From assembly GCA_910575495.1 (NCBI GenBank), contig CAJTFS010000001.1:248001-312000 (forward strand): a stretch of 64,000 nt of DNA. The letters run 5' to 3'. How positions within the stretch are numbered: the first letter of the stretch is position 1; the number at the start of each line of letters is the position of its first letter. Both the position numbers and the translations under genes were made by a program. Below, piece by piece: positions 45,551 to 53,338 of this stretch. Origin of the DNA: Bacteroidales bacterium (GTDB taxonomy: Bacteria; Bacteroidota; Bacteroidia; Bacteroidales; Rikenellaceae). Under the pieces are notes generated by a model. That model ran no database searches. It was given only the letters and a program-made list of their open reading frames with translations, and was not told the DNA's origin.

Positions 45551-48019
45551 CTATTCGTTGTCGAGCATCTTGATGAAGTAGCCGCCCACGACCGAACGCG
45601 TCTTGAAACCGCGGTGGTTGGGCCGGTCGGTCCAGATCCAGTCGGACATGGGCACCCGGTCGACGGTCGTGTTGTAGAAGTGGTGGAGCGGGTCGATGAA
45701 GGCCTCGAACGCGGCCCGGTCGTCGGCCATCGTGGCCGTCCACATGATCCAGTCGCTCTTGGTGTAGGCCTCGCGGCTGTCGAGCGGCAGTCCGTACTCG
45801 TTCTGCCGGCCGAGGTAGGATGCCACCTCGGTGCGGGCTACGGAATCGGGGAAAATATCGAGCCCCAGGAGCTTGTCCCACACGAGGTTGTACTTCTGGC
45901 TCCAGGTGCCCGGCTTGTCGAAAGTCAGCCGGTAGTGGTCGCCGTCGTCGGCCATCTTCACCCACTCGGCGGCCAGCTCGCGCGCCTTGGCGGTATAGCG
46001 TTCGGCCACCTCCTCCATGCCCAGCATGGAGGCCATACGACCGTAGGAAGCGATGCCGAGGATGGCTTTGACCGAGAGGTTGACATTGTGGGCGAAATGG
46101 CCCGCGAAGTCGTCGGTGCAGAGCTGGTTCTCGGGATCGAGGCCGTGTTCGACCAGATAATCGGTCCAGGTGGTCAGCGCAGCCCAGTGGCGCCGTGCAT
46201 ACGATGCGTCGCCCATGCGATGGCACATGGCCGCCGTGGCGATGAGCATGTTGCCCGCCTCCTCGACCGGCATGTCGCCGCCGTAGGTCTGCCCGTTGGC
46301 CAGAGGATAAGTGCCCACGTCGTGGGCCGGGAAGGGCTTGGTCCAACGGCCGCTCTCGCTGTAATGGTAGATGTGGTTCATCAAACCGGCGACCAGCTCG
46401 GGGTTGTACTTCAGGAAGAGAGGCATCGACGGATAGGTGATGTCGACCGTGCCGATCGAACCGTTGCTGTTGTTCTCCTTGGAGAAGAAGAGCAGATCGC
46501 CTTCGGGCGACTCTACGAGTTTGTGAGCGGCGATGGCCTGGCGGTAGGCCAGGGCGCAGAGTTCGGCATAGTGCCGTCCGCCGGCGGCGGTCGCCTCGGC
46601 CATCAGCTCGGCGTCGAAACGCTCGCAGCGCTTCAACAGCTTTTCATACTGGGCATCGGCCGTCTCGAAAGCGTCGAAAATGGTGCGGTCGCCCTTGCGG
46701 TTCCAGTAGGGACGCAGGTTCTGGCCGAAATACTGGATCGAGTAGCCGTCGTCGTAGCCGATCATCAGCTTGCCGTCGGCGGTTTCGGTTTCGCCGAGCG
46801 AAAGGGCCAGCGCCATGCGCGCCTGCTCGCCCGAGTTTTTCCAGCCGCTCGTATCGCCTTCGGCGAAACCGCGGCGGAGCACGGCGCTCTCGCCCACGCC
46901 GGCCGTGGCGTTCGCAGCGTCGGCCGCCATGTAGAAGTGGCCCCAGTCGATGCGCAGATCGTCGCCGGCCTTGGCCAGTACGCGCTGCTCACGGCTGCCT
47001 GTCTTGAGGTAGACCAGCCCGTTGCGCTCGAAACACTCGCTGGCCGAAGCCTGGTAGGGCTGGTCGACGGCCCAGCCGGGCGCCGCCTCGACGTAGAGCC
47101 GCAGCGTGTGGGGCTTGCCGTCGTTCGAGACGATTTCGTAGGTCATGTAGTTCACCGGACGGCTCATCGTCTCCAGATCGTCGAGGAAAAGCGGAGCCGA
47201 GAAGGTCAGCTGCAGATCGACGCTGCCGCAGGCGAAACGATAGATCGTACGCGTGGCCTGCACATCGGCCCACAACTGCTCGGCGCTCTGTCCGAAGAGC
47301 GTACGGCGCTCCTTGGGCGTGAGGATGCCGAAGTCGAGCAGACCGTTGCCGACGGGATTGATGCACTTGGCCGCCAGCAGGTTCTCGCCCTGCCTGAGCG
47401 TGGCCACGGCCTCGGCCGGGATCCTTACGCGGGCGTGCTTGTGGCACACGGAACCGGTATTGTGGATCTCCACGCCGTTGAGATAGAAGACCGCATCGTC
47501 ATCGTTGCAGTACTCCAGGTAGAGCGGCCGGCCGTCGGGCACTTCGTCGAGCGTGAAGGTGCGGCGCACCCAGATGCGCTCGGTGGTCCAGTCGGTCTGG
47601 GCCGTGGGCTCGTTGATCTTCGTGCCGAAAGCACCGCGGTCGAGCGCCCAGGCGCTGTCGTCGTAACCGGGCTTCTCCCACGCGCCCGCAGGCTCGTCGG
47701 TCGTGTAGCGGCCCATCCACACCTCCTGCTCCGAGGTGGGGGCAAGCGGCATGAGCTCGAGGTCTTCGGTACCCATGAAACGATAGTTCACGCCGTCGAC
47801 CTCCAACACGCCCAGCAAGGGGAATTCGGTGCCGGTCCAATGCTTGACCGGCTCGTCGTAGAGGCGGTCCGACATCGACCAGGCGCTGGTGTAGGGGTCG
47901 ATCGTCACCAGCGGCCAGGCCGGTGCGCGCAGCGAGTTCCGGGCATCGTCGCCGGAAGGGGTTCCGCAGGCCGTCAGCAGGAACGACGCCGCAAGAAAAG
48001 ATACGAATTTCTTCATCAT
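45551..48019 (-). CDS. Glutaminase-A-like (DUF4965/DUF5127/DUF1793) lipoprotein
   Basis: An 822-aa lipoprotein (MKKFVSFLAASFLLTAC). It has a beta-rich N-terminal half of the DUF4964/DUF5127 type (RAPAWPLVTIDPYTSAWSMSD) interrupted near residues 120-230 by a jelly-roll insert (WVRRTFTLDEVPDGRPLYLEY, DDAVFYLNGVEI), then an (alpha/alpha)6 domain of the DUF4965/DUF1793 type (FFSKENNSNGSIGTVDITYPS; CTDDFAGHFAHNVNLSVKAI). The family is named after a fungal glutaminase, but in Bacteroidetes it is found in PULs, where a glycosidase-like role is suspected. The insert resembles a GH2-like carbohydrate-binding sandwich. The substrate is unproven. Confidence 0.8.
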   Translation of the reverse strand: MMKKFVSFLAASFLLTACGTPSGDDARNSLRAPAWPLVTIDPYTSAWSMSDRLYDEPVKHWTGTEFPLLGVLEVDGVNYRFMGTEDLELMPLAPTSEQEVWMGRYTTDEPAGAWEKPGYDDSAWALDRGAFGTKINEPTAQTDWTTERIWVRRTFTLDEVPDGRPLYLEYCNDDDAVFYLNGVEIHNTGSVCHKHARVRIPAEAVATLRQGENLLAAKCINPVGNGLLDFGILTPKERRTLFGQSAEQLWADVQATRTIYRFACGSVDLQLTFSAPLFLDDLETMSRPVNYMTYEIVSNDGKPHTLRLYVEAAPGWAVDQPYQASASECFERNGLVYLKTGSREQRVLAKAGDDLRIDWGHFYMAADAANATAGVGESAVLRRGFAEGDTSGWKNSGEQARMALALSLGETETADGKLMIGYDDGYSIQYFGQNLRPYWNRKGDRTIFDAFETADAQYEKLLKRCERFDAELMAEATAAGGRHYAELCALAYRQAIAAHKLVESPEGDLLFFSKENNSNGSIGTVDITYPSMPLFLKYNPELVAGLMNHIYHYSESGRWTKPFPAHDVGTYPLANGQTYGGDMPVEEAGNMLIATAAMCHRMGDASYARRHWAALTTWTDYLVEHGLDPENQLCTDDFAGHFAHNVNLSVKAILGIASYGRMASMLGMEEVAERYTAKARELAAEWVKMADDGDHYRLTFDKPGTWSQKYNLVWDKLLGLDIFPDSVARTEVASYLGRQNEYGLPLDSREAYTKSDWIMWTATMADDRAAFEAFIDPLHHFYNTTVDRVPMSDWIWTDRPNHRGFKTRSVVGGYFIKMLDNE

Positions 48020-48064
48020 CGAGGTTCTGTATTGTTGTTTCTGGTTGTATATCGGTTGTTCATA

Positions 48065-50248
48065 TTACCATTCGAAACGCACTTCCACGCCGTCGGGGTT
48101 GTTCTCGAGCGTCAGCAGAAAGGTGCGGCTCGCTTCGTCCCACGCCGAATCGGGCGTTTCTTCAGCCCGCCCGTCGACGAACAGACGCGCCGGACGCTGC
48201 GGCAGCCGCACACGAGACACGCCGGTGGTTCCGATCGGAGCCTTGGCCGCGTAGGAATAGGTGTTGCGCGTGCGTTTCTCGTTCTCGGCCCGGTAAGCTG
48301 CGGCCAACACCTGCGGACGCCCGCCGGTCACGCGGGCGGCATCGATGAGCAGGGCCTGCTCGCCGGGCGCCACGCTGACCGAAGCACGCACGGGCAGCTG
48401 CGGATCGAAAAGGTCGATCAACGTACCCTCGACAGTGCAGGGTTCGGTGCCGACGCTCTCCTCCATGACCGACACCAGCTCGTACATGCCGCGGCTGAGC
48501 CGGAAGTGGTTCTTGAACTCCAGCGCACCATCGCCGCACAACTCCTCGTAGAGATCGCGCACGGAGCCGACCAACCGGGCATCGCCGCCCTGCGTGAGCA
48601 CGAACTCCTTGGGGTCCTGGCGCAGGACGCACACCTTGCCCTTGCCGCAGGCATAGGTGCCCTCAGCGGGAGCAGCGCCGATGCCGAGCAACCCGAAAAG
48701 GTGGTCGGCGGGCGCCGCAAAGGCCTTGTCGCCGCTGTTCCACCATTCGGCGACGCCCTGGAACGGATCGTCGTCGCGGCCGCAGTAGACGAGCGTACCG
48801 CCCCGGCGCACCCAACGGGCCAGCGCCTCGTGCGAGGCCTCCTCCTGGGGCTTCATGTTGGAATAGGTCATGAGCAACACCTTCGTATCGGCCAACGCCT
48901 CGGGGTAAGCCAGGTTTTCGAGGTGGACGGTAGCCACCGGCACGCCGCGCTTCACGAAAGGCAGGGCCAGGCCGTAGAAATTGGCCAACTGGGGATCGTC
49001 GTAACCGTCGTGGCGGGGGAATCGCTGGAACATCAACGAATTGGACATCGCCACGGCGATGCCGTGCGAACCGGAAACGCGGTCGCCGGTGCGCGGCATG
49101 GAGTGCAGGGCGCCGATCATCACCTGCATCTGCGCCGAGTAGCGGCGCGGGATGCGCTCCTTCGCATCGCTGTCGGGCGACGTGCGGTAGAGGCCTTCGT
49201 AGATGCGCTCGGGCCACGGCATGACCTCGTAGTCGGCGATGCCGGGATAGAGGAGCTGGGCGACGAACGTAGCCTGGTAGTTGCGCTTGTAATCCTTCCA
49301 GTCGCGGGGCCAGTCCTCGATGGGATCGGTCAGGAAGAACATCTTGCGGCTCGTGGGCGCCGTCATCGAAGCCATCGAACCATATTCGAGGAAAGCCGTC
49401 TCGAAGACCCGCTCGCGGCACACGCCGTCGAAGTAGTTGGGCTCGCGCGAAGTGCCGGTCCACACCTGGGCGATGTAACCGTCGACGCAGGGCAGCGACG
49501 CGAGGCTTGCCTCGGGGCTCACGATCTGCCACTGGGCATAGTTGACCAACGAATGGGTCGGCACGTAGCAGCGGACGTCGAGGCCCTTGCTGCGGCCGTA
49601 CTCCTTGGCGAAGCTGCATACCTCGCGCAAGGCATTATAATAGAGGTGGTACTTGAGCTTGCTGGCCAGGTAGGTGTTTTCGGGCGACTCGTGCTGGGGA
49701 CGCCAGTCGAAACCGTAGAACTTGCGCCACTCGCGCTTGAACGCCTCGCTGTAGCCGGCGCGGGCCCAGAACTCGGGCTCCTCGAGGAAGATGTGGGTGA
49801 TGCCGGCATCGATGACGCGCTTGATGTGGCGCTGCTTCATGTACTCGAGGTAGTTGTCCGTGGGAACGATGTAAGGCACCATGTGTCCGTGCCAGATGGT
49901 ATCGCCGCTGCGCTGGACCTGCCCCTCGTCGAGGTGGGGCACGCCGTCCCAGGCGCCGGTAAAGTAGTCCTGGTACTCGCCCCAGGCGATGCCGGTCATG
50001 AAGTGGACTTCGTAGCCGCGCTCGCGCCACGAACGCACGCGCTCCTCGAAAGGAATGCGGTCGGAGTTGTCCGACGGATTGCCGCCCACGCCGTAGACCA
50101 TGGCGGCGTCGGCGCGGTTGTCGATCGTGGGGCGCCACTCGCGCGAAGTCTGGAAAGTCGTCTTGACGCCGTCGCTGCGACGGGACCCGCAACACGACGA
50201 CAGCATTGCGGCGAAAACCAACAGGGCGAAAAGGCCCGTATTTTTCAT
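48065..50248 (-). CDS. Unclassified PUL lipoprotein, TIM-barrel-like
   Basis: A 727-aa protein with a type II signal (MKNTGLFALLVFAAMLSSC). I do not recognise a CAZy family. The first ~400 residues look like a (beta/alpha)8 barrel: VHFMTGIAWGEYQDYFTG, KRVIDAGITHIFLEEPEFWARAGYSEAF (an Glu-Glu pair at a strand end, where retaining glycosidases hold catalytic acids), VRCYVPTHSLVNYAQWQ. Residues about 430-560 resemble the beta-galactosidase trimerisation/amidotransferase-like fold (VLLMTYSNMKPQEEASHEALARWVRRGGTLVYCG is the core). A beta-sandwich ends the protein. It may be a new mannan-active or accessory glycosidase. Confidence 0.7.
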   Translation of the reverse strand: MKNTGLFALLVFAAMLSSCCGSRRSDGVKTTFQTSREWRPTIDNRADAAMVYGVGGNPSDNSDRIPFEERVRSWRERGYEVHFMTGIAWGEYQDYFTGAWDGVPHLDEGQVQRSGDTIWHGHMVPYIVPTDNYLEYMKQRHIKRVIDAGITHIFLEEPEFWARAGYSEAFKREWRKFYGFDWRPQHESPENTYLASKLKYHLYYNALREVCSFAKEYGRSKGLDVRCYVPTHSLVNYAQWQIVSPEASLASLPCVDGYIAQVWTGTSREPNYFDGVCRERVFETAFLEYGSMASMTAPTSRKMFFLTDPIEDWPRDWKDYKRNYQATFVAQLLYPGIADYEVMPWPERIYEGLYRTSPDSDAKERIPRRYSAQMQVMIGALHSMPRTGDRVSGSHGIAVAMSNSLMFQRFPRHDGYDDPQLANFYGLALPFVKRGVPVATVHLENLAYPEALADTKVLLMTYSNMKPQEEASHEALARWVRRGGTLVYCGRDDDPFQGVAEWWNSGDKAFAAPADHLFGLLGIGAAPAEGTYACGKGKVCVLRQDPKEFVLTQGGDARLVGSVRDLYEELCGDGALEFKNHFRLSRGMYELVSVMEESVGTEPCTVEGTLIDLFDPQLPVRASVSVAPGEQALLIDAARVTGGRPQVLAAAYRAENEKRTRNTYSYAAKAPIGTTGVSRVRLPQRPARLFVDGRAEETPDSAWDEASRTFLLTLENNPDGVEVRFEW

Positions 50249-50336
50249 CGGTAGGAATTTTGGGGAGTTTCACATGTCGGAACCGGCGCCCGGCAGCGGG
50301 CTGCCCGGGGCTGCGACTCCGCTTTCAGGTTGGCAG

Positions 50337-50378
50337 AAACGGTTTCCGGCGCCGAATCCGGACAGCCGGAAACCGTTT
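50337..50378 (-). promoter_or_regulatory. Intercistronic hairpin between DUF3823 and enzyme genes
   Basis: A perfect 14-bp stem (AAACGGTTTCCGGC and complement) with a 14-nt loop, 11 nt after the DUF3823 stop codon, inside the PUL operon. No T run follows on the minus strand, so it is more likely an mRNA-stabilising or processing element than a full terminator. Confidence 0.6.
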
Positions 50379-50388
50379 TATGTACCTA

Positions 50389-51210
50389 TCAGGGGATCAG
50401 CACTTCGACGGGGGCGCTGTAGTTCCAGCGGCGGGTGCCGTCGCCGCGCGGCGTGTCGTAGTTGATGCGCGCCGCCGCACGCACGAAGACCTTGCGGCCC
50501 GAGGGGATGGCCTGGCCCTTGTTGGACTTGATGGTCACGGGCTTGCCCAGCAGGTCGCCGAACTCGGAACCGGTGTACTCGATCTTCGAAGACCAGCGCT
50601 CGTCGCGGGCGCGGTAGCCCACGCTCGACGAATAGCTGATGAAGAGCTGGATGTCGGTCACGTTGAGGAAGCTGTCGTCCCAGCCGCCCATGGGCTCGAT
50701 CTTCTCGCGGAACTCCGCCTCCGAGACACCGCGCGTGACACGCACGCGGGCCGTGATGCGGCCGTTGCTGACCATGGGGTCGCCGACGAACTCCACATTG
50801 AGGAAAGGCTGCACCTCGAACCGCACGTCGGCTACGCCGTCGATGTCGAGCGTCTTGCTCTCGTCGGCCAGGGGCACCCCGCGCTCGTCCTCGCGCACGA
50901 TGGGAATGAACGGCCCGTCGACGCGCACGTTATAGCGGCCCTTGAAGACCTTGGTGTTCTGGAACGTGCCGTCGGGGCGGCAAAAGAAGTCGGGGTTGTG
51001 CTCCACGTTGTCGCCCCAGCTCAACTCGGTCATGCGCACGCGGATGCCCTCGCTGCCCTGGTCGGTCAGCACCGGATTGCCGGTGGCCGCGTCGACCACC
51101 GCGCCGCGGATCGTCTCGCCGGGCCCATCGTAGTTGTCCAGTTCGAACAGCTCGCACGAGCAGAGCAGCGCCGAAGCGGCCGTCAAGGCATAAAACAATA
51201 TCTTTTTCAT
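50389..51210 (-). CDS. DUF3823 surface lipoprotein (glycan-binding candidate)
   Basis: A 273-aa lipoprotein (MKKILFYALTAASALLCSC) of the DUF3823 type: an N-terminal carboxypeptidase-like sandwich (GETIRGAVVDAATGNPVLTDQGSEGIRVRM; WGDNVEHNPDFFCRPDGTFQN) and a second beta domain (ITARVRVTRGVSEAEF). DUF3823 genes regularly follow susD and are thought to encode outer-surface accessory or glycan-binding proteins. It lies 31 bp after susD. Confidence 0.82.
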   Translation of the reverse strand: MKKILFYALTAASALLCSCELFELDNYDGPGETIRGAVVDAATGNPVLTDQGSEGIRVRMTELSWGDNVEHNPDFFCRPDGTFQNTKVFKGRYNVRVDGPFIPIVREDERGVPLADESKTLDIDGVADVRFEVQPFLNVEFVGDPMVSNGRITARVRVTRGVSEAEFREKIEPMGGWDDSFLNVTDIQLFISYSSSVGYRARDERWSSKIEYTGSEFGDLLGKPVTIKSNKGQAIPSGRKVFVRAAARINYDTPRGDGTRRWNYSAPVEVLIP

Positions 51211-51241
51211 AATCGTAGTTCTGAATTTTTGGGGTTTCCGA

Positions 51242-53302
51242 CTATCTGTTGGGCTGCTGGTCGATCACGGGACTCTTGACCACCTCGTTGCCCGGAATAG
51301 CGAAGTAGTAGTCGATGACGTTGTATTCGAAGGTCCTGTTGCTCACCCACGTGGTGAAGAAAGCGTCGAAGAAGTACTTCTTGGCTTCGGTCGAATAGAA
51401 AGGATAGAGACCGCGGAAACGGAAACGCGAATTGTTGCTGAAGCGGTTCTTGTCGCGCGTTTCGCCCCAGAATCCGTCGCGGCCGTCGTAGTGGTTCACA
51501 CGCCAGCGGCGCAGGTCCCACTTGACCGAACGCTCGAAACCGAGCTCCTTGCGGCGCTCCTTGCGCACGATGTTGCGGCCCGCGTCGGTTGCCTGGATAC
51601 GGCCTGCCAGCAATTGGGCGCCGGCCCGTTCGCGGATTTCGTTCACGGCATCGGTGGCCACCTGGAGCAGGTCGGCGCCGACGGGAGCCGCCTCACCGGC
51701 CAGTGCAAGTTCGACGGCGGCCTCGGCCGCATTGAGCAGCACTTCGCCATAGCGCATCAGCACGTAGTGCTGCGCCGATTTGCCCTCGCCGATCTCCGAC
51801 TTGTCGTCGGGATTGAGCCACTTGCGGCCGATGAAGCCCGTGATGGCGCTCTCGGCAGAGCTGTAGAAAGGACCGTTGGCACCGGCCGGCGCCTCGTTGA
51901 AGCCGGCGGCCTTAAGCTCGTTGGTGGAGTTGTTCTCCGTAGGCGTGGAACCCAGGTGCAGGGTCTTGTTCTTGAAGGCGGGGAGGTCCTGGTACTTCTT
52001 CTCGGCACCGGCATAGGAGTAGTCGTCCATCAACGGCTTGATGGGCACCGGACCCGTGTAGACACCGGCGCGGATCTCGATCGCGGTCTTGCGGAAGATG
52101 TCGTCGGGGAAGATCACATAGGCACGCAAACGCGGCTCGGCGTTCTTGAAGAACTCCATCGGCGAATCGAACAGGAGGTAGTTGCCCTGCGAGTTGGAAT
52201 TGCCGTCGGTTACCTTGATCGTTCCGTCGGGATACCGGTCGAAGCCGTCGAACAACTCGACGAAGTCGAGCGTGGGGCAGGTGCCCGACGACAGCGGCGC
52301 ACGGAAGATATAAGGAACATTGTAGGCATCGTAGCCGTGGGTGGTCGTGGGATAGAGGTACTCGTGCACGTAGATGTTCTCGGGGCTGCTTGCGTCGCTG
52401 AACATGTCGACCATGTTCTGGTACTGCGCCTCGGGATTGCCGGCCTCCCACTTCTTCTTGTAGAGCGAATAACCGCCGTCGGCCATCACTTCGCGGGCGG
52501 CCTTGTAGGCCTCGGTGAAATACTTCTTCGAAGCGGCCTCCCACTCGTCGTCGCCGAAGCCCATGACGCGCACGCCGGTCTTCTGACCCAGACCGGTGAG
52601 GTGCCCCGACACCGCCTGGTTGTACTTGGCCACGCAACCGGCATAGAGCATCGCCTGCGACTTGAAGGCCAGAGCCACATAGCGGTTGGAATAACCCGAC
52701 TTGATCGACCTGGGCTGCATGAGCTCGGCAGCGGTGTCGAAATCGGCCAGGATGCGGTCCCACGTTTCGCGCTCCGAAGCACGGGGCACCTCCAGGCGGT
52801 CGGCCGCATCGGGATAGGCGATCACGCGCGTAACGAGCGGAATGCCGCCGAAGCGACGGGCCATGGCATAGAAAACGGTGGCGCGGACGTAGTAGGCCTC
52901 GCCGAGATAATGGTTGTAGGTCACCTCGGGATAAGCGCTCCGGTAGGCGGGGAGGTTCTCGATCAGGAAGTTGGCCTCGCGCAGGAGCGAGAAGGCACGG
53001 CTCCAGTAAGGCTCGTCCTCGCCGGTGAAGGCGCGGACGATGTCGTCGCGGCCGACGGCCTCGCCCGTACCCTCGATGCCGGACGAATTGAGCCAGCCGT
53101 TGAAGTTGACGCCCCACTTCGACTGATACTTGAAGTCCTCGAAAGGCATGAGGCTGTACATGCGCGCCATGTAGATGTCCATACCCGCCTCGTTGGAGAG
53201 CAGGTCGGCGGAAGTGACGGTGTTCTTGGGCGGAATGTCAAGGTTCACGCACGAAACCGTCAGCGTCAGCCCGAACAGGGCACTGATCAATATCTTTTTC
53301 AT
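51242..53302 (-). CDS. SusD/RagB family glycan-binding lipoprotein
   Basis: A 686-aa lipoprotein (MKKILISALFGLTLTVSC) with the SusD pattern: LDIPPKNTVTSADLLSNEAGMD at the start, TPR-type helices (YNHYLGEAYYVRATVFYAMARRFGGIPL; YVALAFKSQAMLYAGCVA), and the C-terminal YVLMRYGEVLLNAAEAAVEL and INEIRERAGAQ blocks. It sits on the outer membrane as the lid of the SusC transporter and binds the imported mannan oligosaccharide. The start at 53302 was chosen over 53311 because it gives the cleaner signal. Confidence 0.93.
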   Translation of the reverse strand: MKKILISALFGLTLTVSCVNLDIPPKNTVTSADLLSNEAGMDIYMARMYSLMPFEDFKYQSKWGVNFNGWLNSSGIEGTGEAVGRDDIVRAFTGEDEPYWSRAFSLLREANFLIENLPAYRSAYPEVTYNHYLGEAYYVRATVFYAMARRFGGIPLVTRVIAYPDAADRLEVPRASERETWDRILADFDTAAELMQPRSIKSGYSNRYVALAFKSQAMLYAGCVAKYNQAVSGHLTGLGQKTGVRVMGFGDDEWEAASKKYFTEAYKAAREVMADGGYSLYKKKWEAGNPEAQYQNMVDMFSDASSPENIYVHEYLYPTTTHGYDAYNVPYIFRAPLSSGTCPTLDFVELFDGFDRYPDGTIKVTDGNSNSQGNYLLFDSPMEFFKNAEPRLRAYVIFPDDIFRKTAIEIRAGVYTGPVPIKPLMDDYSYAGAEKKYQDLPAFKNKTLHLGSTPTENNSTNELKAAGFNEAPAGANGPFYSSAESAITGFIGRKWLNPDDKSEIGEGKSAQHYVLMRYGEVLLNAAEAAVELALAGEAAPVGADLLQVATDAVNEIRERAGAQLLAGRIQATDAGRNIVRKERRKELGFERSVKWDLRRWRVNHYDGRDGFWGETRDKNRFSNNSRFRFRGLYPFYSTEAKKYFFDAFFTTWVSNRTFEYNVIDYYFAIPGNEVVKSPVIDQQPNR

Positions 53303-53338
53303 GTTTGTCATTTTATGCTTCTCGGTTTAACAGAGCCA

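Noticed and set aside
41564..50254. An uninterrupted plus-strand reading frame of almost 2,900 codons antisense to the PUL enzymes
   Set aside because: It is an antisense shadow caused by GC-rich third codon positions. The minus-strand genes (GH125, GH92 and others) have clear domains and signal peptides; the plus frame has low-complexity His/Val/Gly/Arg composition and no family features.
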